Part shown: positions 1 to 23,293 of the stretch, piece by piece
How the letters are laid out: the number at the start of each line of letters is the position of its first letter
Numbering within the stretch: position 1 is the stretch's first letter
NCBI RefSeq assembly: GCF_040954835.1
Contig: NC_090698.1
Span: 27,581,501-27,645,500, forward strand
Direction: 5' to 3'
DNA from: Lepisosteus oculatus
Lineage: Eukaryota; Chordata; Actinopteri; Semionotiformes; Lepisosteidae
Length of the DNA stretch: 64,000 nucleotides
The notes under the pieces: model-generated
What the model saw: the letters and a program-made list of their open reading frames with translations, nothing else
The model's database searches: none
What the model was told of the DNA's origin: nothing
Translations under genes and position numbers: made by a program

Positions 1-239
1 CAAGGTGTGCCAACTGGTGCAACTATTAACCAATCTGACTATTCATAACCATCAAATTCATGAGAAACTTCTCAGCCTTCCAAGTCCTCCTGGGTGTCTG
101 AGTGTCCCCCAGCCTCCATCCACTTTATGGCTTTGTCAATGAACAGTCAGAAGGCAGGGTCACCTAGGAAGCATAAGAGCAAATGACATGTTCCAATATC
201 CTGCCACCAGAGGTCACCCAAACCAAGAGCAAGTACTTC

Positions 240-403
240 ATCCACTCTGGGGAGGCGTAGGTTAACCACACCTCGTTAACTCATCACCATGCCTCCCCTT
301 CAGCCTATTTAAACCCTGCTCCCTGTTTATTCACTGCTCAGTATTGGTTTTGACCTTGTGAACTACAGGCCTACTATTGTGATACCTTCTTTGGAATCCT
401 AAG
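240..403 (+). repeat. Possible LTR-like retroelement remnant, left part
   Basis: This stretch has a promoter-like look, with the sequence TATTTAAACCCTGCTCC near 306, followed by text resembling fish retroelement ends. It is broken off by the 5S-derived SINE that starts at 411, and similar sequence resumes at 999. No coding domain or long terminal repeat pair is visible, so the class is a guess. It could also be ordinary unique DNA. Confidence 0.25.
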
Positions 404-410
404 AATCCTT

Positions 411-991
411 ACCCAGCAGCCATATCACCCTGCAACTCACAACTGGCAACCCACTGAAGCTAAGAACGTGTGAGCCTGGTCAGTACCTGGATAAGAGACC
501 TCTTGGGAAAAACTAAGGTTGCTGCTGGAAGAGGAGTTAGTGGGGCCAGCAGGGGGCACTCACCCTGTGGTCCACGTGGGTCCTAATGCCCCAGTATAGT
601 GATGGGGACACTACAGTATACTGTAAACAGGGGCTGTCCTTCGGATGAAACATAAAACTGAGGTCCTGACTCTCTGTGGTCATTAAAAATCCCAGGGTGT
701 TTCTCGAAAAGAGTAGGGGTGTAACTCTGGTGTCCTGGCCAAATTTCCCATTGGCCTTTACCAATCATGGCCCCCTAATAATCCCCATCTATGAACTGGC
801 TTCATTACTCTCTGCTCTCCTCTCCACTGATAGCTGATGTGTGGTGAGTGTTCTGGCGCACTATGGCCGCCGTCGCATCATCCAGGCAGATGCTGCACAT
901 TGGTGGTGGTGGAGGGGAGACCCCATTACCTGTAAAGCGCTTTGAGTGGAGTGTCCAGAAAAGCGCTATATAAGTGTAAGCAATTATTATT
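411..991 (+). repeat. 5S rRNA-derived SINE (SINE3-like), full length, copy A
   Basis: The first ~115 bases read as a diverged 5S rRNA gene: GAAGCTAAG is followed by GAGCCTGGTCAGTACCTGG and GAGACC, the positions of the internal 5S promoter boxes. The body then runs to a LINE-like tail containing AAAGCGCTTTGAGTGGA, GCGCTATATAAG and a short ATT repeat. The seven bases AATCCTT flank it on both sides (404-410 and 992-998), as expected of a target-site duplication from LINE-assisted insertion. SINE3-type elements with 5S heads and CR1/L2-like tails are known from zebrafish and other fish. A second, internally deleted copy lies on the minus strand near 46.8 kb. Confidence 0.85.
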
Positions 992-998
992 AATCCTT

Positions 999-1170
999 CC
1001 TGACTTTTTGCTACAATTTTGGGAATTTGTCTTGGACTCCCTTTGTGAAGTTTTTCCTAGTTTTTTGGCTGCTTGACCCTTTTGCTAGTCTTTGTCCATG
1101 ACCTTGGATTTCCCTGTTGCTTACAATAGTGTTTTGTGATACCCTGCCTGCATTGGGTCCATTCCTTTGC
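999..1170 (+). repeat. Possible retroelement remnant, right part
   Basis: This sequence immediately follows the right target duplication of the 5S-derived SINE and appears to continue the DNA interrupted at 403. It is rich in short pyrimidine-rich phrases such as TTGACC and CTTGGATTTCC that recall decayed fish LTR or LINE untranslated regions. No domain can be read in any frame. Confidence 0.22.
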
Positions 1171-1330
1171 TAATCACTGCTCAGCAGCATAACATGACAG
1201 AAATGCCCAAGCACTGTCTAGGTGTTGGTTATTTTGCTTGTCTTGTCTGGATGCACTACCACGGCAGTAAAGCTTGGAGGGCATCGGACACTTCATCTTC
1301 AGGAACCTTCCTTTTTTTCCTAAGTGCTAT

Positions 1331-1435
1331 ATCCAATTCAGGGTTAGGGGGGAGCCGGAGTCTAACCCAGCAAGAAACAGTCGCAAAGCAGGATACACCC
1401 TGGATGAGATGCCAATCCAACTTGGGTGTGACAGT
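1331..1435 (-). repeat. V-SINE fragment (3' part), minus strand
   Basis: On the minus strand this contains the recognisable 3' portion of a fish V-SINE: GGTGTATCCTGC, TTGCTGGG and CTCCGGCTCCCC. The matching 5' part lies at 1757-1996 in the same orientation, so the element looks split by roughly 320 bp of unrelated sequence. Confidence 0.6.
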
Positions 1436-1756
1436 GGGAAGGATTTTCTCACTGTACACCACTAAAGGGCCTTCTAGCTCCTCTCTCTCTAACCAGTTTC
1501 ATGTGAAAATGTATCTCAGTGCCAACTGGGTCTTCATTAGAAACCATATATAACATGCTCTCATGCGATCTCCCTGTGTTCTCCTCAGACCGCGGACGTC
1601 CACTCATCCTCTTAGAAGAATCTCCTCCTTCGCGTAGATTCGTACTATTTCAGTATTGCTTGTAGGCTACGAGAACGCTACTTAGTGGCTACACGTTGGC
1701 CCTCTATCTCGACTAGAGGTATTAACCCTCCACTGGTGGAAAAGGCAGCCAGAAAA

Positions 1757-1996
1757 ATCCCACACTCTTACACACACACATAGACACAAACATGCATACA
1801 ATTTCCACTAAAAAAACAATTAATTAACCTATCAGTATGTCTTTGGACTGTGGGAGAAAACTGGAGTACCCAAAGGAAACCTTATGCAAATGTGGGGAGA
1901 ATACAAACTCCATGCAGATACCACCCCATCTCTGGAATTGAACCCAGGACCCCAGGGCTGTAAGGGAGTAATGCTAACCACTGTGCCACCCCCCTA
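1757..1996 (-). repeat. V-SINE (5' part), minus strand
   Basis: Read on the minus strand, this has the tRNA-derived head (GTGGCACAGTGGTTAGCATT and GGGTTCAATTCC) followed by the conserved central V-domain phrases GGAGTTTGTATTCTCCCC and CCCACAGTCCAAAGACATAC. This layout is characteristic of vertebrate V-SINEs. The 3' part is separated from it (1331-1435). Confidence 0.75.
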
Positions 1997-2000
1997 GCAA

Positions 2001-2545
2001 TCTCATAGCACCAAGTAAGTCTTTTCTTTAGTTTTTGTGTTCTGTTCCTTGTAAAAAAAAATATTTTCGTGACCAGCACTGACTTACAATTATACCTTAC
2101 TCTGCAATTTAATTATTCACTCATAATTGGCTGCAGTAATCTTGTAACAAAAGTGCAGTTTGTGTTAAACTGCAATGGGACAGAAGAAAATGCCAGTAAT
2201 GTAAATACTAAAGGTATTCTGATTAATGACAAAGTCTTGAGATCAGCGTTACAGCTGCTTAGGCATGCCAGCATTGTGAGTATTTAGCTAGGTCTTGACT
2301 CTTTGTCCATGGCCTTGAGTTTGAGTCTGCTTTATCATCAACAAAAAGAGCCACCTCCCTCATGACAAAGCATGAAGCCCACCTCCTTAGTGTCATCATG
2401 GTTACCTGCTGTGGATAAAACTCAGACCCTGTTAGTCAGATGCAGAGCCCTGCATGGGAGAGGTAGGAGAGTATATCTCTGCTTATCCCCCCCAGAGACT
2501 GTCCTTGATGCTGTTTTCTCAGTGCCTGGCTCCACTGCGCTCACA
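2001..2545 (+). promoter_or_regulatory. Upstream region and probable 5' UTR of SHISAL2B
   Basis: About 545 bp separate the V-SINE from the SHISAL2B start codon. I see no TATA box in a convincing position and no CpG island. Upstream ATG codons occur at 2372 and 2397, so a transcript starting further upstream would carry them. The transcription start cannot be placed. Confidence 0.3.
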
Positions 2546-9615
<7,070 letters not shown>

Positions 9616-10584
9616 CAACAACTACAGGGATACAAAAGACACTGAAGAAAAAAGGGTCTTTCATTTACGATCTCATGGACAAATGGTTTTGATATCCATT
9701 TTTGCCTTCTGTATTTTTTCACATATCCACATGAGTGAAAATGGAAGTTCTGTATAACCGTCATTGTTTTCTTTCATGCCTTTGTCTCTGTAACCACTTA
9801 TCAGGTGGGAAAATGATTACATTAGCAGAATGGAGAGGCTTTCAGAAGTGCTGCTAAGTGGGCTGATCAAAGCTGACATGTATGAACTATGTGGCTTCAG
9901 ATCTCCCCATAGGGTGAAGACAGTTGGCATCTTCTACACAGAGGTTTTTTGCTCTGGGGGTCTTACCTCACTAAGTCCTTGCAAAACAAACATGTTTTTT
10001 TTAGACAATTCTAAAAATGTTAAAATACTGATTAACTTTAAAACAGAGAGTGTTTGGAATGTCCAAATCATTGCAACAAAAACCATACAAATTGAAAGCA
10101 TTCATATGACACACGATGTGTTATTTGGAAGGCTGAAGAGAAGAGCTGGCCAGTCAGGTGCCTTTACAGCTGTGTGATGTTAGAAAAAACGATACTGTGC
10201 ATCTGCAGTTATTAAAGATAGTTTGTGTGTTTGTACTTTGGCCTTATTAGCTTTTTTCCTTATTATTGTAATATAATAATATGGCTTTGATTGCTTAGAA
10301 TTAATATTTTCACTTTCAGGTACTTTCAAGTTCTCTAACATCCAGACTTCTCTTACTCCTGTGTTGACAAAATTAAAATTGTTTCTTGTTTTTCTTTGAA
10401 TTCAATGTACTTATTGTACCATAGTATAGCATGGTGAAGTTTTATTATCTTCATTATCATTTTTATTTCATACATTTTTTTTATTATTGTATTTTTTTAT
10501 TACAATATTATTGTATTTTTTGTTATTTAAAGAATGTATCCTTACTTTAGACCTCTTGGTAATAGCAAATTATGATACAGTTAT

Positions 10585-10925
10585 TAGCGTGACAGTGTGG
10601 TGGGGATAGCGCCATGGCGAACACCGGCAAAAAGTCAACCGGGAAGCAAGCACCGGTGTGAGGTAAGCAGGGACCAAAAATAACACAAAAAGAGGTGAAA
10701 AGTAATAAATAAGGCAAAAAAAAAAGTGTAGCGCTGTGCTTCGTGACCTCCAGGCTGGGTTTACTGCTGGGACTGTCGGTGTAAACTCCTCCCCCCCTTC
10801 CGGGGATGTACCTGCTTGACCCTTTTGGGGGGGGTGTGCAGTGTGCCTTTATAGAACCTGCCCATCTGGGGCTCATCATCTAGAAGCCGGGACAGCTGGG
10901 ACTACAAAGGCACATTGGTGCTGTG
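10585..10925 (-). repeat. GC-rich island, possible LTR or promoter-like fragment
   Basis: This stands out from its AT-rich surroundings and contains several CpGs plus C and G runs. On the minus strand a TATA-like sequence (TTCTATAAAGGCAC near 10855) precedes GC-rich DNA. It could be a solitary LTR fragment or a retroelement 5' region. No matching repeat partner or coding domain was found. Confidence 0.25.
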
Positions 10926-11315
10926 TTTGAGAGTGGCTTCTGCATCCAGCCTGAAGGATTGTGTTCAACAGAGCAAGGCCTTTGTTCACAACGAAGGGTA
11001 AGAGGCATACAGGAGGTGAGGCAGAAATGGAATGACTCAAGATTCATTTTGAGGAGATTGGCTCAGATTTCAGATGTTGATACTTTCATGTTGTTTTTGA
11101 AAGAATAGAGGCCTTATTCAAGTGCAGCATGAAATAAGTCCAGCAATTACCAGGGATGAAAAGATAATGAATCTGCGAGTCTATCATAAGGCAAGTTAAA
11201 AACTTGTTTAATATTCATAAAAACATTTTGTTTCTACTTTAGTTATCAGTTATTCATTAAATTTTTATGTTTTATCCATTAGCATTTAGAAATGTTGAAG
11301 CAACAGCGGAGTCAG

Positions 11316-11600
11316 ATCCATCCATCTGCTTTCTAACAGTTTATCCATTACAGGGTGGCAGAGGAGCTGGAGCCTACTGTATCTCAGCAAGCAACCGGTG
11401 CAAGGCAGGATACACCCTGGACAAGACACCAGTCCATCACAGGGCATACACACAGACACACACTTTCATACCAGGGCCAATTTTTCCAGAATCCAATTAA
11501 CATACAATTAGGTTTATGGACTGTGGGAGGAAACTGGAGGACCTGGAGGAAACCCACGAGAACATAGGGAGAACATGCAGACTCCACACAGATAGTGGAG
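11316..11600 (-). repeat. V-SINE, minus strand, lacking its tRNA head
   Basis: On the minus strand it reads GGAGTCTGCATGTTCTCCCT, TTTCCTCCCACAGTCCATAA, CCAGGGTGTATCCTGCCTTG and the terminal GATGGATGGAT. The tRNA-like head is missing or too decayed to see. Confidence 0.75.
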
Positions 11601-12390
11601 CCGTTACTGTGCAGCCATTACATATACAAAACTCTACAAAAAATATTCCATTCCAAAAGGTGGCATTTAAACAGGTGGTGTTTAGCAGTGAGTAGCTAGT
11701 AACCACCTTCAGTTAATAGATGTGATGTTATACTGAAAAGGCTAATTTTTACAAGGCGAGCATGTTGCTTACAGGAGAATGAAGGAGGAAGCTTTCTCTG
11801 ACATTAAAGAGCCTTATTTACTGAACAAAATACCACATTACAGTATGTCAGACTTAATGAACTTCACATCTCCCACACTGCACCCTCACAAGGCTGAGTT
11901 ACGCACTTATTCATAAAAAGGCTGATTAAAGCTACGGAATCTAAAATATCAAATATCACAAGGATATTAAATACAAGTGGGTGTATACAGTATGTATTAT
12001 GCATTGTGTGTATATAATGCCCAGGATTACCAACTTATTCATTTGAGTAAATAGGAGTCACAGTAATTTTTCAGCACAAACAGTCTAAACAGAGTTGAGA
12101 TTAAAAGGAGCAACAGAAGATTATGAGAGCTCAAAAAACAGGTGAGCTATTAATATTGACGAATATGGGGTCACTCCAGTGTACATGACAGAGTGAGGAG
12201 GATCCAAAAGGTTAAATTTACCTGAATGCAGCTACAAGATTGAAAAGGCTGAGGACAACAATCGTTGTGTAAATTAACTGGAGCAGCTGCTCAGTCAAAG
12301 AACCTTTCTTCTGTTCTAACATGAATAGACATCTATACAGTTATCCCTGTAGTTATACATGAATAGAATTTTTCCTTAACATGTATTTTA

Positions 12391-12637
12391 CAGTCTGGAT
12401 CTGGGGTGGAGTCTGCGTGGAGTTAGTATGTTTTCCCCATGTCTGCATGGGTCTTCTCCAGGTGCTCTGGTTTCCTCCCACAGCCCAGACACAGTAGGTT
12501 ATTTGACTTCTGTTCAATGTGCCCTGGTCTGAATGTGTGTTTGTTTCTGTGTCGGTGTGTGCCCTGTGATAGCCTGGCATCCCATCCGGGGTGTTTCCCA
12601 CCTTGTGCCCATTGAAGTGGTTAGAGCATGGGTGGAT
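12391..12637 (+). repeat. V-SINE, plus strand, 5' truncated
   Basis: The element begins within the V-domain (CTGGGGTGGAGTCTGCGTGG), continues through GTTTCCTCCCACAGCCCAGA and GGCATCCCATCCGGGG, and ends near GGGTGGATT. The head is lacking and the 3' part is shortened. Confidence 0.75.
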
Positions 12638-12699
12638 TAATTATTATTATTTTAGGCTCAGGTTCAAAGTGGCCCTGTATTGGATAAAGACATTAGAGA

Positions 12700-12850
12700 A
12701 TTGATAGATTAATTATAATTGACTCATTTAACTGATTCTTTAATTAAAAAGTGTGGAACGGGAATACAACAGCATTGAGCCCACCTGGGATTTGAGCCTA
12801 CGATCATCCATTTATGAGCTGAAAGCTGTAACCAAGCCACCATCCTACTG
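12700..12850 (-). repeat. tRNA-derived SINE, minus strand
   Basis: On the minus strand the head carries a box-A-like GTGGCTTGGTTA (12829-12840) and a box-B-like GGCTCAAATCC (12788-12798), about 30 bases apart as in tRNA genes. The structure between them does not fold as a functional tRNA. An AT-rich body follows. It differs from the V-SINEs in this window. It could also be an isolated tRNA pseudogene. Confidence 0.5.
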
Positions 12851-13384
12851 CCAACCACCAACCACCAACAAAAGGACTAAAATGAAAAAATGGTGAGCAG
12901 AAATGTGTATGTTGCATAATGGTGAAGAAAGTCTTTATCACCTTGAGATATCACTGTGACATAGATGTGGCATCTAGGGACTGTGATCTGGTAGATTTGG
13001 TAGACAAAGAGTACGAGAACTCTTATAAAGAAGCGAAAAACAAAACAACAAATTTCACTATTTATGTATTTTTTTCCATCTTTTGCAGCAGAAGGGAAAT
13101 CCAAGGTAGTGGACTACAAATTTTTCTAATAATGCATTGCGCCTTATTGATAATTTTTCTAATGGGTCTAATAATAATAATTTATAAATGTATTTATTTA
13201 TAGGTTTCATTGTTCTTGACTTGGGAAACGTATTATAAATGAGAGGTGTTCAACTCCAGCCCAAATGTGGAGCGACTAAATAAGAAACAAGAACAAGAAA
13301 AGGCTTCAGCTTGTCCAGTTAAGCAAATAATAAGTTCAATTGGATAATTAAGGGCTCTGGTGAAAGGAAAACCAGAAGCCATCT

Positions 13385-13509
13385 GGCCCTGCAGGACTGG
13401 ATTGCAAGCCTGTTATGTACCCCAGTAGGTCCCAGTTCTGGCCCTGCAGGACTGGATTGCAAGCCTGTTATGTACCCCAGTATGTCCTAGTTCTGGTCCT
13501 GCAGGACTG
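13385..13509. repeat. 55-bp tandem duplication
   Basis: A 55-bp unit starting GGCCCTGCAGGACTGGATTG occurs at 13385-13439 and again at 13440-13494 with two or three differences. A third partial start (GGTCCTGCAGGACTG) follows at 13495. It lies inside an older hAT-like repeat of the kind with CCTGCAGGACTG ends. Confidence 0.85.
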
Positions 13510-15094
13510 TGCCTGCTGGTTTTTATTCTAGCTGAACTTAATTACCTAATTAAAGCCTTAATTGATATAAGTTGCTGGATATTCACAAAGATTTTTTTAT
13601 TTTATTTTGGGGATTTTACTTAAGAAATGCAATAGTTAAAAACCTACCTCCAGCTTGTTTAAAAAGCTGAAAACAGTCAAACAGTTTGAATGAATCCTAT
13701 TATTAAGCTAATAAAAGGTTGAACTATGTAACTAAAAGCTCAGCTAGAATACCATTACCAAGATTGACAACCTGCTGATATATATTATAGTTCACTTCTG
13801 TTTTGAATGAAAAACTAGAGTACTAGAGTGTTGGTTGTGCAGTAGCTAGTATCACCGCTCTTCCAATAGGTCAGTAAGCAAAGACCTGGAAAGTATGTTA
13901 ACTCCTCCCAAAAAAGCAGCTTATCGATCCAATTAGGGTGGTCAGAGCTCAGCTGGAATGAAAATTAGGCCCTCCATGACCTGATTGCAGACACCTGCCC
14001 TGGAATGTTATTGCTTCTTGAGGGCTTGAATCTAGCAAGACTTCTAGGTTTAGGCCTTTTTTAAATCATGAGCAGCTGAAGCGTACAAGAAGAGTTTGAG
14101 AGTATTGAACAGGTGCAATCAGGATAATGACTAGCTTGAACAGTTCATTAAGAGCAGAGGTGGACTGTAAACCCACAGACACTGTGGTCCTCTGGAAGTG
14201 GAGCACCCGTCTTACATGATAATCATGTTTCATTATCCCATAGCTGCTACCTGGACTCACAGGTTCATAAACAGCCTCAATTACCGTCATCCACCACGCT
14301 GATGTTGATTTAAGAGCCATGACTCATAACAGACACATCTGATAGTAGAAATAGTAGTAGATACTGTACTCTTTGGTAATGCTTTACATCTCACCCATTA
14401 AACCCATGAAAAATGCCACAAATTCAGCTGAAAAACAATCTCGAATTTATTATCCAAGAAATACAGTCTCAAAATACAGAACAAGAAATATTACTGGGTG
14501 AAAGAAAAATCTGCTTTTGATCATAAAAATCCAGAATTAAACACAATATGAAGAATGATATTACAGATATCTTGTTTTTCAGAAGTGTATTTGCTCAGAG
14601 AGAATGATGAAATACTAAAGAAGGTGTTTTTCTCCTTCCTGTTAGATACAGTATCTATAAAACCTAAATCCCCAAAGAAAGGAAAAGTCAAATAAAAATA
14701 GATTTTTTTGTAATTTTAGCAGTATCATGTAATTTTAGCAAAATATAAACCTAAACAGCTTTCAAAGTTGTATGCTCTTTACTGAATCGTGGTTATAAAA
14801 CCCTTCAAAATACTACTTATGAGACAAGCAACGGGCAATTTTAATGAACGTACCTCAGAAGCCAGATGCCATATTCATAATACTACATCATTCCGTAACA
14901 CTACTCATTGGATGTGTAAGTAATCAGAGAAGAGTTAGACATAACTGCTGATGGCATGTCAGATTAATTACACATTTATAGTACTGGCACTTAGGACACC
15001 CCAAAAATTAAAAGTCAAAATATATAATGAAGCTCTAAACTGCACACTCTTCTTTTAAAAGGCAGGAAGTCCAGTCTGTATAATTTCTGTCGAA

Positions 15095-22392
<7,298 letters not shown>

Positions 22393-23251
22393 GGCGAGAC
22401 AAAGATATCCGTAAAATAAAACCAAAGCTTTCCGAAATTCAGAGCGTATACCTCACTTTCAAAACTTCCCGAAAGCTCCACCAATTAATGCACTCCCATA
22501 GGAAACAAGAATCACTTTCATCGTCTTGTTGTATTACATCATATTAAATATCTTAGACTTTTGTAATAAAACAAAAAAAACATAAATAATATCAATTTGT
22601 TGTTGCTTCTCTTAAAGCAAAAAGTATGAACGTAGCAAAGTAGGACGTGACGATAATTTTGAATTACTGTAATACTCATGTTAAACTCACAGTTACACAA
22701 AGTACACTGCAGATAAACTACAGAGGCTTAGTTACTGTCTGGTTATAATTTATTAACTTTCAAACTTGTATAACGTTTAACATACACATTATTCCAAAAT
22801 TACAACATCACATTTCCGAAAAAGAAGAGGAATGAAAAGTTAATCAGCGGAGTTCACATGGTTTCCGTGGGGTGTATTTAGTGTGTAACACTGAGAAAAC
22901 AGGGCTAAACCAAAGGCTACATTTAAAATGATGCTTTAAGTAATACATTTCATTTTATTACACATAAATAGAGACGAACAAACTTTCTAATTTAAAAAAT
23001 GTATTAAATATTAAAACTGTTCTTTAAAATACTTCTTAAACGTTAATATTCTTTAGTTACCCCCTGCTTATTGTGGTTAAGCCAGTTTTTTTTTATACTT
23101 TAGCAACATGGTGGTCTGTTCGTTCAATTTAGGTTGATTGTGGGATTTTCACAGTGTGAATCTAAAAGAGTTTATATATTTTTGTTGAACATCGCGGGCG
23201 ATTTTTTAAGGTGTGGGGCTTTTGTGTTGTTTTAAGCTATAAGGGACCAAG
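22393..23251. promoter_or_regulatory. Bidirectional promoter region of SREK1IP1 and CWC27
   Basis: The two start codons face away from each other 859 bp apart, an arrangement shared with human. The region is not a strong CpG island; CpGs are scattered with a small cluster at ~23.19 kb. A CCAAT motif lies at ~22.48 kb. AACATGGTGG at ~23.106 kb resembles a YY1 site and also opens a nine-codon upstream frame (23108-23137) if it is transcribed. No transcription start can be fixed. Confidence 0.6.
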
Positions 23252-23293
23252 ATGAGTAACATTTACATACAAGAACCCCCGACTAACGGCAAG
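23252..23293 (+). CDS. CWC27: CWC27 coding exon 1
   Basis: It encodes [14 protein letters not shown], nearly invariant in vertebrate CWC27. The ATG has A at -3. The donor is GTGAGT. Confidence 0.97.

Larger units (their letters stand above)
9616..15094. other. Intergenic region SHISAL2B to SREK1IP1 (convergent 3' ends)
   Basis: The two genes converge here. It holds V-SINE copies at 11.3 and 12.4 kb, a tRNA-type SINE at 12.7 kb, a 55-bp tandem duplication at 13.4 kb and a GC-richer island at 10.6-10.9 kb. A minus-strand AATAAA at 14446-14451 could be the SREK1IP1 polyadenylation signal, giving a 3' UTR of ~0.65 kb. An ATTAAA near 10.21 kb is a weak candidate for SHISAL2B. The remaining parts (9.62-10.55, 13.6-15.0 kb) show nothing I recognise. 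Confidence 0.6.

Noticed and set aside
411-530. Possible functional 5S rRNA gene
   Set aside because: It is diverged, lacks a terminating T run and continues directly into a SINE body with a LINE tail.
12770-12855. Possible functional tRNA gene on the minus strand
   Set aside because: Box A and B are present, but acceptor and anticodon stems do not pair; it is better explained as the head of a SINE.
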